A DNA stretch of 64,000 bases from Sphingomonas sp. 8AM (GCF_902506455.1 NZ_LR733844.1:2933303-2997302); one strand, 5' to 3'; counted from the first letter of the stretch, positions 53,794 to 63,419 are shown. Numbers and translations: made by a program. Notes: a model not told the origin generated them from the sequence alone.

Positions 53794-55155
53794 TCACGCA
53801 GCCATCGGCAGCCTTAACCGCACCAGCAACCCGCCGAGGTCCTCGCTCTCCTCCAGCGCCACCGTCCCGTCGTAGATTTCCGCGACATCGCGCACGATAG
53901 CCAGCCCCAGCCCGGTGCCGGGCTTGCCGGTATCCAGCCGCACCCCGCGATCGAAAATACGGACGCGGTCCGCCTCCGGGATCCCCATCCCGTCGTCCTC
54001 GACCAGTATCTCCACGAACCCCGCTTGCGCGCCGACGGTCACGAACACGCTGCCGCCGCCGTATTTGGCGGCATTCTCGACCAGATTGCCCATAATCTCG
54101 TCCAGGTCCTGCCGCTCGATATGCGCGACCAGATCCTTCGGCCCGCTCATGTCGATCCGCACATGCGGGTAGAGCCGCTGCACCGCGCGCTCGACCGACT
54201 CGACGCTCGGCCATACCTGCGCGCGGCTATGCGCCGAACCGCGCCGCCCGACCGCGCGCGCGCGCGCCAGATGGTGGTCGACCTGCCGCCGCATCGTCCG
54301 TGCCTCGCGGATCACCGTATCGGCCAGATCGTCGGACTGCGCGGTCGCGGCGTTCATGATGACGGTCAGCGGCGTCTTGAGCGCGTGCGCGAGATTGCCT
54401 GCGTGGCGACGCGCTTCCTCGGCCTGCGTCTCGTTGTGCGCGACCAGCGCGTTCAGCTCCTCAACCATCGGCAGCAGTTCGAGCGGCATCGCCCCGTCAA
54501 TCCGGTTCGAGCGTCCCGCGCGCATCTTTGCGATCTCCAGCCGCAGCCGGCGCAGCGGCAGCAACCCGTAGAAGGTCTGCAGCGTCGCCAGCACCGCCAG
54601 CCCGACCCCGAGCAGCACGAAGCTGCGCACCAAAGTCCGGCGCAACACCGCGATCTGCGCTTCCAGCGCGTCGCCGCGGCTCGCGACCTGGAACCGCCAG
54701 CGGACGTTCGATCCGGGCAGCGTCACGTCGCGCTCGATCACGCGCAATTTCTCGTCGGGGAACTGGTTGCTGTCGTATTTGCGCACCTCCGAACCGCTGT
54801 GCGGCTTCCCGTACGCCAGCTCGCGATCCCACAGCGACCGCGACGGAAAGGTCTCGTGGCCCGGCGCCGACACCTGCCAATATTGCCCCGAATAGGGTTC
54901 GAGGAAACTCTGATCGGCGGGCTGGCGGTTGAAGCGCACCTCGCCGATCGGGTCGATCTCGGCCGACGCCAGCAACGAGCGCAGCACATATTGCAGCTGA
55001 TCGTCAGCGTTGGCGGTCACCGCGCCGACCAGCACGCGGTCGAGCGCAAACCCGCCGCCGACCAGCAGCGCCGAAATCCACGCAAACGCGATCAGGATCA
55101 TCCGCCGCGAGAGCGACCCGCTCGCCCGCGGCTTGCCGGGTTCGCCCTCGGTCAC
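53794..55155 (-). CDS. Sensor histidine kinase, PhoQ-like
   Basis: 453 residues. Two membrane helices (residues about 20-40 and 176-198) flank a periplasmic sensor of about 135 residues. The HAMP-like linker is followed by the H-box with His257 in GNLAHALKTPLTVI, the N-box MGNLVENAAKYG, and G-boxes EDDGMGIPEA and GKPGTGLGLAI. The sensor's pattern and the partner's type match PhoQ-like kinases. It comes directly after the regulator gene (4 bp gap). Confidence 0.9.
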   Translation of the reverse strand: MTEGEPGKPRASGSLSRRMILIAFAWISALLVGGGFALDRVLVGAVTANADDQLQYVLRSLLASAEIDPIGEVRFNRQPADQSFLEPYSGQYWQVSAPGHETFPSRSLWDRELAYGKPHSGSEVRKYDSNQFPDEKLRVIERDVTLPGSNVRWRFQVASRGDALEAQIAVLRRTLVRSFVLLGVGLAVLATLQTFYGLLPLRRLRLEIAKMRAGRSNRIDGAMPLELLPMVEELNALVAHNETQAEEARRHAGNLAHALKTPLTVIMNAATAQSDDLADTVIREARTMRRQVDHHLARARAVGRRGSAHSRAQVWPSVESVERAVQRLYPHVRIDMSGPKDLVAHIERQDLDEIMGNLVENAAKYGGGSVFVTVGAQAGFVEILVEDDGMGIPEADRVRIFDRGVRLDTGKPGTGLGLAIVRDVAEIYDGTVALEESEDLGGLLVRLRLPMAA

Positions 55156-55159
55156 GGCG

Positions 55160-55825
55160 TCAGGCGTCCGGGTCTTCCAGACTGTAGCCGAGCCCGCGGA
55201 TCGTCGTGATCACGTCCTGGCCCAGCTTCTTGCGGATCCGCGTCACGAACACCTCGATCGTATTCGAATCGCGGTCGAAATCCTGATCGTAGATATGTTC
55301 GATCAACTCGGTGCGGCTGACCACCTTGCCCTTGTGGTGGAGCAGATAGCTGAGCAGCTTGTATTCCTGCGCGGTCAGCTTCACCGGCTCGCCGGCCCGC
55401 GTGACCTTGCCCGAGCGCGTATCCAGCCGCACGTCGCCCGCGATCAGCTCCGACGAGGCATTGCCCGAGGCGCGCCGGATCAGCGCGCGCAGCCGGGCAA
55501 TCAGCTCCTCGGTCTGGAACGGCTTGGCGACATAATCGTCCGCGCCCGCGTCGAGCCCGGCGACCTTGTCGGACCAGCTGTCGCGCGCGGTTAACACCAG
55601 CACCGGCGTGACCTTGCCTTCCTTGCGCCAGCGATCGAGCACGGTCAGCCCGTCGATCTCCGGCAGCCCGAGGTCGAGCACGATCGCATCGTAGTTTTCA
55701 GTCGAGCCAAGGAAATGCCCTTCCTCGCCATCGGTTGCCAGATCGATGGCGTAACCCGCGCCTTCGAGCGTTGATTTCAGCTGCTGCCCCAGATTGGGCT
55801 CATCCTCGACGATCAGCACGCGCAT
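55160..55825 (-). CDS. OmpR/PhoB family response regulator
   Basis: 221 residues from ATG 55825. Receiver with Asp8-Glu-type acidic pocket (VEDEP), phospho-acceptor Asp51 (IVLDLGLPE), Thr in LTARD and Lys in DDYVAKPFQ. Winged-helix DNA-binding domain (LTAQEYKLLSYLLHHKGKVV, NTIEVFVTRIRKKLG). Partner of the kinase at 53794. An in-frame ATG at 55876 gives a 17-residue extension that is not conserved in type. Confidence 0.93.
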   Translation of the reverse strand: MRVLIVEDEPNLGQQLKSTLEGAGYAIDLATDGEEGHFLGSTENYDAIVLDLGLPEIDGLTVLDRWRKEGKVTPVLVLTARDSWSDKVAGLDAGADDYVAKPFQTEELIARLRALIRRASGNASSELIAGDVRLDTRSGKVTRAGEPVKLTAQEYKLLSYLLHHKGKVVSRTELIEHIYDQDFDRDSNTIEVFVTRIRKKLGQDVITTIRGLGYSLEDPDA

Positions 55826-55923
55826 CTTTGGTGGGGCTCCCTTGGAAAACGAAGTATCTAGCGGTGGCGCTAGCACGAAAGCCGCGCGCTATGGAATTGC
55901 GGCTTTCCGCGCGCTGAACACGC

Positions 55924-56289
55924 TCAGCGGCCGGTGCGTCCCAAAATTTGCCCGGTGCGCCCGTCGACATCGACCCAGATCACCGCGCCCTTCTTCAGGA
56001 ACTTGAGCGTGTAGATGCCGCTCGGCATCTCGAGATCGAAGCCGATATATTGCGCGTCGCGCATCGTCGGCACCACGCGCCGCTCGATCTCCGGCAACGG
56101 CAGCAGCCGCCCCTGCCGGCGGGCCTGCAACGCCACCGACCCGTCGCGCACCTGATCCGGCGGCGCTGGCGGTGGCTGGGCGATCGCCGGGGCGGCCAGC
56201 CCGCACAGAAAGAGCGAAGGAAGCATTCTCACCGGTGCTGGCATAGGCAAAGCGGCTTGAACAGCCTGTGAATGAGGAAAGCGGCGCAT
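55924..56289 (-). CDS. PepSY-domain exported protein of a two-component operon
   Basis: 121 residues from ATG 56289 (GGAGG 4 bp upstream), with hydrophobic leader MLPSLFLCGLAAPAIAQ starting at residue 22. The rest is a PepSY-like domain: QARRQGRLLPLPEIERRV and LKFLKKGAVIWVDVDGRTGQIL. PepSY proteins often inhibit peptidases or act in sensing. It is the first gene before the regulator and kinase genes (98 bp gap), suggesting a periplasmic input or target. Confidence 0.8.
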   Translation of the reverse strand: MRRFPHSQAVQAALPMPAPVRMLPSLFLCGLAAPAIAQPPPAPPDQVRDGSVALQARRQGRLLPLPEIERRVVPTMRDAQYIGFDLEMPSGIYTLKFLKKGAVIWVDVDGRTGQILGRTGR

Positions 56290-56341
56290 GTGTCCTCCGC
56301 GCAACTTGCTCCTTGGCCTGGGGTTCCCTAGGTCGCTGCAC

Positions 56342-58123
56342 ATGGCCGCACCAATATTGTCGTACGAAGACCTCGGGCTCGTTCAGGGGGCGGGATGGCT
56401 GTTCCGTCATCTGAACCTCTACGTCGGCGAACGCGACCGGCTGGCGCTGATCGGGCGCAACGGCGCAGGCAAGTCGACGCTGCTCAGGCTGATCGCGGGC
56501 GTCATCGACGCCGACGAGGGCCGTCGGACGATCGTGCCGGGCACCAGGGTGGTGATGCTGGAGCAGGATCCGGACGTCAGCGGCTTCGCGACCCTGCGCG
56601 ATTATGCGCTGGCCGGCAACGACGCGCCCGAACATTATCAGGCCGATGCGATCGCCGACCAGCTCGGCATCGACCTGTCGCGCGAAGCCTCGTCCGCCTC
56701 GGGTGGTGAGCGCCGCCGCGCCGCGATCGTCCGCGCGCTCGCGATGGAGCCCGACGTGCTGCTGCTCGACGAGCCCACCAACCATCTCGACATTGCCGCG
56801 ATCGAATGGCTCGAGGACTGGCTCAAGCGCTTTACCGGCGCGTTCGTCGTTATCAGCCATGACCGGACCTTCCTGACGCGGCTGACCCGGCAGACCTTGT
56901 GGCTGGACCGCGGCGAGCTGCGCCGCGCGGAGGTCGGGTTCGGCGGCTTCGACGCCTGGACCGAACAGGTCTATGCCGAGGAAGAGCGCAACGCGCAGCG
57001 CCTCGACGCCAAGCTGAAGATCGAGGAGCATTGGCTGCAACGCGGCGTCACCGGTCGCCGCCGCCGCAACCAGGGGCGGCTGTCGAAGCTCAAGGAGATG
57101 CGTGCCGAGCGCGCCGCGATGATGGGGCCGCAGGGCGCCGCGGCGCTTCAGATGGCGAGCGACGACAACAAGACCAAGGTCGTGATCGACGTCGATCATG
57201 CCTCGAAGAGCTTCGGAGACCGCCCGATCATTCGCGACCTCAACCTGCGCATCGCGCGCGGCGACCGGATCGGCGTTGTCGGGCGCAATGGCGCGGGCAA
57301 GACGACCCTGCTCAAGCTGCTGACCGGCGAACTGGAACCCGACACCGGCACCGTCAAGCGCGCCAAGACGCTCGACGGCATCTTCATCGACCAGCAGCGC
57401 AGCCTGATGGCGCCGCAGAAGACGGTGCGCGAGGTGTTGGCCGATGGCGGCGAGTGGATCGACGTGCTGGGATCACGCAAGCACATCCACGGCTATCTCA
57501 AGGAATTCCTGTTCGATCCCTCGCTGACCGAGGCGAAGGTCGGCACGCTGTCGGGCGGCGAGCGCTCGCGCCTGCTGCTCGCGCGCGAATTTGCGCGCGA
57601 GTCGAACCTGTTGATCCTTGACGAGCCGACCAACGATCTCGATCTGGAAACGCTCGATCTGTTGCAGGAGGTGATCGCCGATTATGGCGGCACCGTGCTG
57701 ATCGTCAGCCACGACCGTGATTTTCTCGACCGGACCGTCACGATCACGCTCGGGCTCGACGGAAGCGGCCATGTCGATGTCGTCGCGGGCGGCTATGAGG
57801 ACTGGGAGCGGCAACGACGCCCGCGCGTCGAGCCGACGAAAAAGGCCGCGACAACGCCCGCCGTCGCGCCCCCGCCTGCCCCGACGCGGGTCAAGCTGAC
57901 CTACAGGGACCAGCGCGACTATGACCTGCTGCCCAAGCGGATCGAGGAACTCGACGCACGGATCGCGGCCGACGAGGCGGCGATGGCCGATCAGGGGCTC
58001 TACGCACGCGATCCCGCTGCCTTCGACCGGCTGAGCCGCAACATCGCTGGCTTGCGCGGAGAAAAGGATGCGGCTGAAATGCGTTGGCTGGAATTAGCCG
58101 AGATCATCGAGAATGCTTCCTGA
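56342..58123 (+). CDS. uup: ABC-F family ATP-binding protein, Uup-like
   Basis: 593 residues from ATG 56342, without membrane segments. Two ABC domains: Walker A GRNGAGKST and GRNGAGKTT, signatures SGGERRR and SGGERSR, Walker B LLLDEPTNHLDIAA and LILDEPTNDLDLET. The linker between them is a charged helix pair, and the C-terminus has a coiled coil (LLPKRIEELDARIAADEAAM) as in Uup. ABC-F proteins act on ribosomes to relieve stalling rather than in transport. Divergent from the PepSY gene. Confidence 0.93.
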   Translation: MAAPILSYEDLGLVQGAGWLFRHLNLYVGERDRLALIGRNGAGKSTLLRLIAGVIDADEGRRTIVPGTRVVMLEQDPDVSGFATLRDYALAGNDAPEHYQADAIADQLGIDLSREASSASGGERRRAAIVRALAMEPDVLLLDEPTNHLDIAAIEWLEDWLKRFTGAFVVISHDRTFLTRLTRQTLWLDRGELRRAEVGFGGFDAWTEQVYAEEERNAQRLDAKLKIEEHWLQRGVTGRRRRNQGRLSKLKEMRAERAAMMGPQGAAALQMASDDNKTKVVIDVDHASKSFGDRPIIRDLNLRIARGDRIGVVGRNGAGKTTLLKLLTGELEPDTGTVKRAKTLDGIFIDQQRSLMAPQKTVREVLADGGEWIDVLGSRKHIHGYLKEFLFDPSLTEAKVGTLSGGERSRLLLAREFARESNLLILDEPTNDLDLETLDLLQEVIADYGGTVLIVSHDRDFLDRTVTITLGLDGSGHVDVVAGGYEDWERQRRPRVEPTKKAATTPAVAPPPAPTRVKLTYRDQRDYDLLPKRIEELDARIAADEAAMADQGLYARDPAAFDRLSRNIAGLRGEKDAAEMRWLELAEIIENAS

Positions 58124-58189
58124 TCCAGCCCGCTAACTTACGCGGCCTTAACCGTTTCCGCTTATTGCTGCCTTTACGGAGGATGTGCT

Positions 58190-59641
58190 GTGAGCGGATC
58201 GGAACCTATCGACTTCGAGCAACGGCTGGCCGCGTTCGGCTATAACGAACGCAGCTACGCGACGTTTCCCATGGTGCGCCGCGCGATCGAGCGCCACGCC
58301 CCGACCGCGCTGGTGTCGCTGTACAAGCACATCGCCAGCACGCCGGCGATCAGCCGGATGTTCGCGTCGCAGGCGCGAATGGACCATGCCCGCGACAAGC
58401 AGCTGGAGCATTGGCGCAAGCTCTTCTCGGGGCCGATCGACCGCAATTACGCCGCGGCCGCCTCGCACATCGGCCAGATCCACGCGCGCATCGGGCTGGC
58501 GCCGACCTGGTACATCAGCGGCTATGCGCGGATGCTGGAGCATGTGCTCCCCAAGGTCATGCTCGGCCGGCTGCTCTGGCCGTTCAGCGCCCGCCGCCGG
58601 GCACGCGCCGCGACCGCGCTGGTCAAGGCGTCGCTGATCGACATGGACATCGCGCTCGCCGCCTATTTCGAGGCCGAGCAGGCCGGGCGCCGCGCCGTGA
58701 TCGAGCGCTGCGGGCAGGTGTTCGAGCGGATGGCACAGGGCGACCTGACCGAGACGCTTGATGGCCTCCCGTCCGAATATCAGGCGCTTGCCGACAGTTT
58801 CGAGGCGATGCGCACGCAGATGTCGACCACACTCGGCGTCGTCACCCGCTCCAGCCAGCAAATCCGCACCGGCTCGGGCGACATCCGGCAGGCGTCCGAC
58901 GACCTGTCGCAGCGCACCGAGCAGCAGGCGGCCTCGCTCGAGGAAACCGCCGCGGCGATGGATGAGATCACCGCGACGGTCCGCCAGACCGCCGACGGCG
59001 CCACGCAGGCCAACCGCATCGTCGGCGAGGCGCGCGGCGAGGCGGAGGAATCGGGTCAGATCGTCCGCCGCGCGGTCGAGGCGATGGGCGGCATCGAACG
59101 CTCGTCGGCAGAGATCAGCGAGATCATCACCGTCATCGACGGCATCTCCTTCCAGACCAACCTGCTGGCGCTGAACGCCGGCGTCGAGGCGGCGCGCGCC
59201 GGCGAAGCGGGCAAGGGCTTCGCGGTCGTCGCCTCCGAGGTCCGCGCGCTGGCGCAGCGTTCGGCCGACGCGGCGAAGGACGTCAAGACGCGCATTCTGG
59301 CCTCTTCCGAGCAGGTCGGCGTCGGCGTCGATCTCGTCAACGAGGCGGGTCAGGCCTTGCAGCGCATCATCGGCCGCATCGGCGAGATCAGCGATCTCGT
59401 TTCGCGGATTGCCACTTCGGCCAGCCAGCAGTCGGTCGGCCTCGGGCAGGTGAATACGGCGGTGTCGGAGATGGACAACGTCACGCAGCGCAACGCCGCG
59501 ATGGTCGAACAGGCCACCGCCGCCGCGCGCACGCTCGCCGCCGAAGCCGAGGTCCTGTCGCGCGAAGTGGCACGCTTCCGGCTCGGCGAGGCCGATGGCA
59601 ACCCGGTGCACCGGATGCAGCAGCGACTGGCAGCGGCTTGA
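58190..59641 (+). CDS. Globin-coupled methyl-accepting chemotaxis protein
   Basis: 483 residues from GTG 58190 (GGAGGATG upstream). N-terminal sensor globin (residues about 10-165): LEHWRKLFSGPIDRNYAAAA, then HIGQIHARIGLAPTWYISGY with the proximal haem His. No membrane helix. A HAMP-like stretch (VFERMAQGDLTETLDGLP) leads to the MCP signalling hairpin with tip GISFQTNLLALNAGVEAARAGEAGKGFAVVA. It senses oxygen or another gas and signals to CheA. No che gene is nearby. Confidence 0.92.
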   Translation: MSGSEPIDFEQRLAAFGYNERSYATFPMVRRAIERHAPTALVSLYKHIASTPAISRMFASQARMDHARDKQLEHWRKLFSGPIDRNYAAAASHIGQIHARIGLAPTWYISGYARMLEHVLPKVMLGRLLWPFSARRRARAATALVKASLIDMDIALAAYFEAEQAGRRAVIERCGQVFERMAQGDLTETLDGLPSEYQALADSFEAMRTQMSTTLGVVTRSSQQIRTGSGDIRQASDDLSQRTEQQAASLEETAAAMDEITATVRQTADGATQANRIVGEARGEAEESGQIVRRAVEAMGGIERSSAEISEIITVIDGISFQTNLLALNAGVEAARAGEAGKGFAVVASEVRALAQRSADAAKDVKTRILASSEQVGVGVDLVNEAGQALQRIIGRIGEISDLVSRIATSASQQSVGLGQVNTAVSEMDNVTQRNAAMVEQATAAARTLAAEAEVLSREVARFRLGEADGNPVHRMQQRLAAA

Positions 59642-59734
59642 TCCGGCACCCTGAAGTGAACGTACATTCGCCGGCCGCCCCTCAGGGGCGCCACCATGGC
59701 TTACTGACGTTTCGATCCGGATCACTCCCTGGCT

Positions 59735-59814
59735 CGTCGCCCCGGACCTGATCCGGGATCGCGCTTCTTGCGACAGTAGTAAGGAGCGGGACCCTCGATC
59801 AAGTCGGGATGACG
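59735..59814. repeat. Palindromic intergenic repeat, family H copy 3
   Basis: CGTCGCCCCGGACCTGATCC near the left end and CGATCAAGTCGGGATGACG at the right end, an imperfect hairpin in the 341-bp gene-free stretch (59642-59982) between chemoreceptor and hydrolase. The rest of the gap has an AT-richer region (59880-59960) where a promoter for the hydrolase could lie. Confidence 0.6.
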
Positions 59815-59982
59815 AAAGAAAAAGGGGCGCGATGGCGGTCGATCTGCTCTGCGACAGGCAAGGCACGCGGCGTTCTGTCGTCGGAAAGCATCGCCGAACT
59901 GACGAATATATTTACAATGACTCGATGCTTTCTCGACTCGTCTTCTGAAAGATCGTAATCTCCCGGTCTCGGGGGACCGATC

Positions 59983-60906
59983 ATGAAGAGACGGCGATGG
60001 CTGGTCGTTGCTGGCGTAGTGGTGGCCGGCGCCGTGCTCTGGTTCGCCGGCCCGATCGCCTACATGTTGTGGATGGTATATTGGCACGGCCCACCGGCAC
60101 TTGAACGGCTGCCGGTCAGCAAGCCCGTTGCGACGCTCCATTACGGACCCGCCCCGCAACAAGTCGAGGAATTGCGCTTGCCGACGGGTGCCGGTCCCTT
60201 CCCGGTTGCGGTCGTCGTGCACGGCGGCTGCTGGGACGCGTCGATCGGCGGCACAGCGCGCGGCATCGCCGCGCTGGCGGACGCGCTGACGCACCACGGC
60301 GTCGCGTCGCTGAATGTCGAATATCGGCAGCTTGGTCAGCCCGGCGGCGGCTGGCCCGGCACCTTCCGCGACGCGGGTGCGGCGATCGATACGCTTCGTC
60401 CACTCGCCACGCGCTACCCGCTGGACCTGTCGCGCGTAATTGTGGTCGGCCACTCGGCGGGCGCGCTGCTGGCGACATGGAGTGCGGTGCGTCCGCGTCT
60501 CGCTCCGACGAGCGACATCTACGCACGCGCGCCGATCAAGCCCGCCGCGGTGGTAGCGATCGACGGGCCGAGCAGCCTCGCTGAGTTCATCGGCAAGGAT
60601 AAAGAAATTTGCGACAAGCCGGTCATCGTGCCGCTGATGGGCGGAACGCCGGCGCAGGTGCCGCAGCGCTATCGTGACGCCTCGGCGCAGGACCACCTCC
60701 CGCTCGGCGTGCCGCAGGCGATTGCCGTCGGCGCATTCGGCGACCTGATGACGCCCTATATCGCCCGCGTCCGCGGTGCCGGCGATCCGCTTCACGTCTA
60801 CCGGACAAAGCGTCCTTCGCACTTCCGCATCATCAACCCGACCGAGGCGGAAGGCGCGGGGACGGTCGCATTGATCGTCCGCACGGCCGCGGCAATGAAG
60901 CGCTGA
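59983..60906 (+). CDS. Alpha/beta hydrolase, membrane-anchored (kynurenine formamidase-like)
   Basis: 307 residues. N-terminal signal-anchor RRRWLVVAGVVVAGAVLWFAG with a second hydrophobic stretch. The oxyanion-site motif VVHGGCWD (near residue 85), nucleophile elbow VVGHSAGALL (Ser ~165) and late His in PSHFRIINP match the HGGX/kynurenine-formamidase-like and BD-FAE subgroups. Probably a periplasmic ester or amide hydrolase. It has a weak upstream ribosome-binding site and stands alone. Confidence 0.82.
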   Translation: MKRRRWLVVAGVVVAGAVLWFAGPIAYMLWMVYWHGPPALERLPVSKPVATLHYGPAPQQVEELRLPTGAGPFPVAVVVHGGCWDASIGGTARGIAALADALTHHGVASLNVEYRQLGQPGGGWPGTFRDAGAAIDTLRPLATRYPLDLSRVIVVGHSAGALLATWSAVRPRLAPTSDIYARAPIKPAAVVAIDGPSSLAEFIGKDKEICDKPVIVPLMGGTPAQVPQRYRDASAQDHLPLGVPQAIAVGAFGDLMTPYIARVRGAGDPLHVYRTKRPSHFRIINPTEAEGAGTVALIVRTAAAMKR

Positions 60907-60916
60907 GCGTCAGCGG

Positions 60917-61729
60917 TCACTCCAGCCGCTTCCCCGCACGCCCGGCAAGCTCGACCACATATTGCCACGCCACGCGTCCCGAGCGGCTCCCGCGCCGCGT
61001 CGCCCATTGCACCGCGTCCGCCGCATCGAACGGCAGCGCGTATCGCTCGGCATAGCCGCGCACGATCGCCAAGTAACCGTCCTGATCGACGACATGGAAG
61101 CCGAGGCTCAGCCCGAAGCGGTCCGCCAGCGCCATCTGATCGTCGACCGAATCGCGCGGGTTGATCGCGCTTTCCTGTTCCTTGATGTCGCGCGTCACGA
61201 TATGGCGGCGGTTGGAGGTGACGATCAGCCGCGCGTTCGCCGGTCGCGCCTCCGCCCCGCCTTCGAGCAGCGAGCGCAGCACCCGCGCCTCCGCCGCGAC
61301 ATCGAAACCGAGATCGTCGAGAAAGATCGCGAACGCGCGCTGTTGCCCCGCGACCACGTCGAACAGCCGCGGCAGCGTCTCCAGCCGGTCCGCCGCGACC
61401 TCGACCAGCGCGAGCGCGCCCCCGGCCGCTTGCACCGCGCCGGCCGTCGCCTTGACCAGCGCCGACTTGCCGGTGCCGCGCGCGCCCCACAGCAGCGCGT
61501 CCTGCGCCGGCAGCCCGTCGGCCAGTCGCGTAAAATTGGCTAACAACGCCGCTTTCTGCGTCTCAGCACCCTGCAGCAATGTCAGCGGCAACGGTGCGAA
61601 GGCACGTGCCGCCACCAGCGCACCGTCGCGCCAGACATAGGCAGGATGGGCCAGCGGATCGGCGCTGGCGGGCGGCGAAGGCGCAAGCCGCTCCAGCGCG
61701 GCGGCGATCCGTTCGAGAGCGTCGGTCAT
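60917..61729 (-). CDS. DUF815 AAA+ ATPase
   Basis: 270 residues from ATG 61729. LLWGARGTGKSALVKA is Walker A (about residue 82), IFLDDLGFD Walker B, and TSNRRHIV sensor-1; RDSVDDQMALADRFGLSLGF is typical of DUF815. The N-terminal 50 residues are Ala/Pro-rich. Family function is unknown. It is divergent from the mannose-1-phosphate guanylyltransferase with about 127 bp between. Confidence 0.9.
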   Translation of the reverse strand: MTDALERIAAALERLAPSPPASADPLAHPAYVWRDGALVAARAFAPLPLTLLQGAETQKAALLANFTRLADGLPAQDALLWGARGTGKSALVKATAGAVQAAGGALALVEVAADRLETLPRLFDVVAGQQRAFAIFLDDLGFDVAAEARVLRSLLEGGAEARPANARLIVTSNRRHIVTRDIKEQESAINPRDSVDDQMALADRFGLSLGFHVVDQDGYLAIVRGYAERYALPFDAADAVQWATRRGSRSGRVAWQYVVELAGRAGKRLE

Positions 61730-61856
61730 GCGCGTTGCGCTAATCCGGTCGTCACGTTGCCGCAACGGAAGATCGTGCATAAGGAAACCTTGCACGATCA
61801 AGCGTGTTGAAGCGTCCGGGGCGTAGTTGCGCTCTACGGGGGAACAGGAGCAGCAA

Positions 61857-62897
61857 TTGACCGAAATCGTGCCGGTGATCCTTTCAGGCGGATCAGGTAC
61901 TCGCTTGTGGCCGATGTCGCGGCCGGAAAAGCCCAAACAGATGCTTGCGTTGACGGCAAGCGAGACGATGTTGCAGCTCACGGCGGCGCGCGCGCACGGC
62001 GATGCCTTCGCGGCGCCGATCGTGGTCGCCAACGCCGCACACGCCGATGCGGTCGAGGAGCAGCTCGGCGCGATCGGCACCGCGCCGAGCGCGCTGATCC
62101 TCGAACCGGCAGGGCGCAACACCGCGCCCGCGATCGCGCTCGCTGCGCTGAGCGCCGCGGCCGACCAGGCGCTGCTGGTGATGCCGTCCGATCACGTCAT
62201 CGCCGACCGCGAGGCGTTTCACGCCGCGATCCACGCCGCGCTGCCGCTGGTCGAGCAGGGCTGGCTCGTCACCTTCGGGATCACGCCCGACGCGCCCGAG
62301 ACCGGCTACGGCTATATCAAGGTCGGTGAGGAGATCGCCGCGGGGGTCCACCGCGTGGCGCGCTTCGTGGAAAAGCCGAAGCGCGACGTGGCCGAAGCGA
62401 TGATCGCCTCCGGCGACCATGCGTGGAACGGCGGAATTTTCCTGTTCCGCGCCGACGCCTATCTGGCCGCGCTGGAGCAATTCGCACCCGAGATCGTCGG
62501 CTCGGTGCGTAAGGCCTGCGTCGGCGCACGGCGGGAGGGCGTGCGCGTCTATCCCGATGCCGACGCCTTTGCCGCCTCGCCATCGGACTCGATCGATTAT
62601 GCGGTGATGGAGAAAGCCGATCGTGTCGCCGTGGTGCCCGTGGCGATGGGGTGGAGCGACGTTGGCAGCTGGGACGCGCTGCACGCGATCAGCGAAGGCG
62701 ACGCTCGCGGCAACGTCGTCACCGGCGCGGTCATCATGCTCGACAGCAGCAACTGCCTGGCGCGCAGTGACGGCGTGCGCGTCGCGATGGTCGGGATCGA
62801 GGACCTGATCGTCGTCGCCAGCGGCAACGACGTGCTGATCCTGCCGCGCGGGCGCAGTCAGGACGTCAAGCTGTTGCTCGAGGCGATGAAGGGCTGA
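61857..62897 (+). CDS. manC: Mannose-1-phosphate guanylyltransferase
   Basis: 346 residues from TTG 61857, with AGGAG 7 bp upstream; a TTG at 61827 would add 10 residues. Nucleotidyl-transferase motif VILSGGSGTRLWPMSRPEKPKQ with activating Arg/Lys, FVEKPKRDVAEAMI, ETGYGYIKVG, and WSDVGSWDAL are the ManC/RfbM signatures. It makes GDP-mannose for envelope polysaccharide or glycolipid. It lacks the fused phosphomannose-isomerase domain of the bifunctional enzyme. Confidence 0.93.
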   Translation: MTEIVPVILSGGSGTRLWPMSRPEKPKQMLALTASETMLQLTAARAHGDAFAAPIVVANAAHADAVEEQLGAIGTAPSALILEPAGRNTAPAIALAALSAAADQALLVMPSDHVIADREAFHAAIHAALPLVEQGWLVTFGITPDAPETGYGYIKVGEEIAAGVHRVARFVEKPKRDVAEAMIASGDHAWNGGIFLFRADAYLAALEQFAPEIVGSVRKACVGARREGVRVYPDADAFAASPSDSIDYAVMEKADRVAVVPVAMGWSDVGSWDALHAISEGDARGNVVTGAVIMLDSSNCLARSDGVRVAMVGIEDLIVVASGNDVLILPRGRSQDVKLLLEAMKG

Positions 62898-62904
62898 ATA
62901 GGTG

Positions 62905-62932
62905 CGTCACCCCGGACGTGATCCGGGGTGAC
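62905..62932. terminator. Perfect hairpin at the manC/DUF3429 convergence
   Basis: GTCACCCCGGA pairs with TCCGGGGTGAC exactly (11 bp) over a five-base loop CGTGA, 8 bp after the manC stop and 10 bp before the DUF3429 stop. It can work on both strands. The core relates to the family H repeats. No T-run on the manC strand. Confidence 0.6.
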
Positions 62933-62941
62933 AGGATTGCC

Positions 62942-63394
62942 CTACCCTAACATCACCCACGCCCAGCATGCCGCCAGCCCCGCGCACCCCAGTAACAGCT
63001 GCGGCGGGCGGAGCCGGGCGAAGTGCGCCGGCGCATTCCCGGCGAGCGCCGCGCGCCGGTCGAGCAGCGCCGCCAGCGCATAGCCCGCCGCCAGCAACGC
63101 CAGCGAGGTGCTGACGAACGGCACCACCAACGCCAGCCCCGCGATGGTGACATACCCGACCGCCGCAACGATCTCGACCGGTGTCGAGGCGGTCGGCGTC
63201 GCGAACCCGAACCCGCGCCGCACGCCCCCGATGAACGACAGGATCAGCGCGCCCCAGACGATCGCCAGCCGCACCGCGATCGATCCCCATCCGGGGGCGA
63301 GCACCCATGCGCCGACCGCGGCGGCGACGAGCGGGAGCATCGGGCCATAGCCAAACACGATGCTGTCATTAGGAATGCGGCCACGCTGGTTCAT
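62942..63394 (-). CDS. DUF3429-family membrane protein
   Basis: 150 residues from ATG 63394; an alternative TTG 63433 overlaps the upstream gene. Five hydrophobic helices; the segment VWGALILSFIGGVRRGFGF matches the DUF3429 signature (GALILSFLGG type). Function unknown, inner membrane. The overlap with Uma2 gene's end if the longer start is real would couple the two. Confidence 0.72.
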   Translation of the reverse strand: MNQRGRIPNDSIVFGYGPMLPLVAAAVGAWVLAPGWGSIAVRLAIVWGALILSFIGGVRRGFGFATPTASTPVEIVAAVGYVTIAGLALVVPFVSTSLALLAAGYALAALLDRRAALAGNAPAHFARLRPPQLLLGCAGLAACWAWVMLG

Positions 63395-63419
63395 GAGCGC
63401 CGAACGCACGGCCGGCGCA

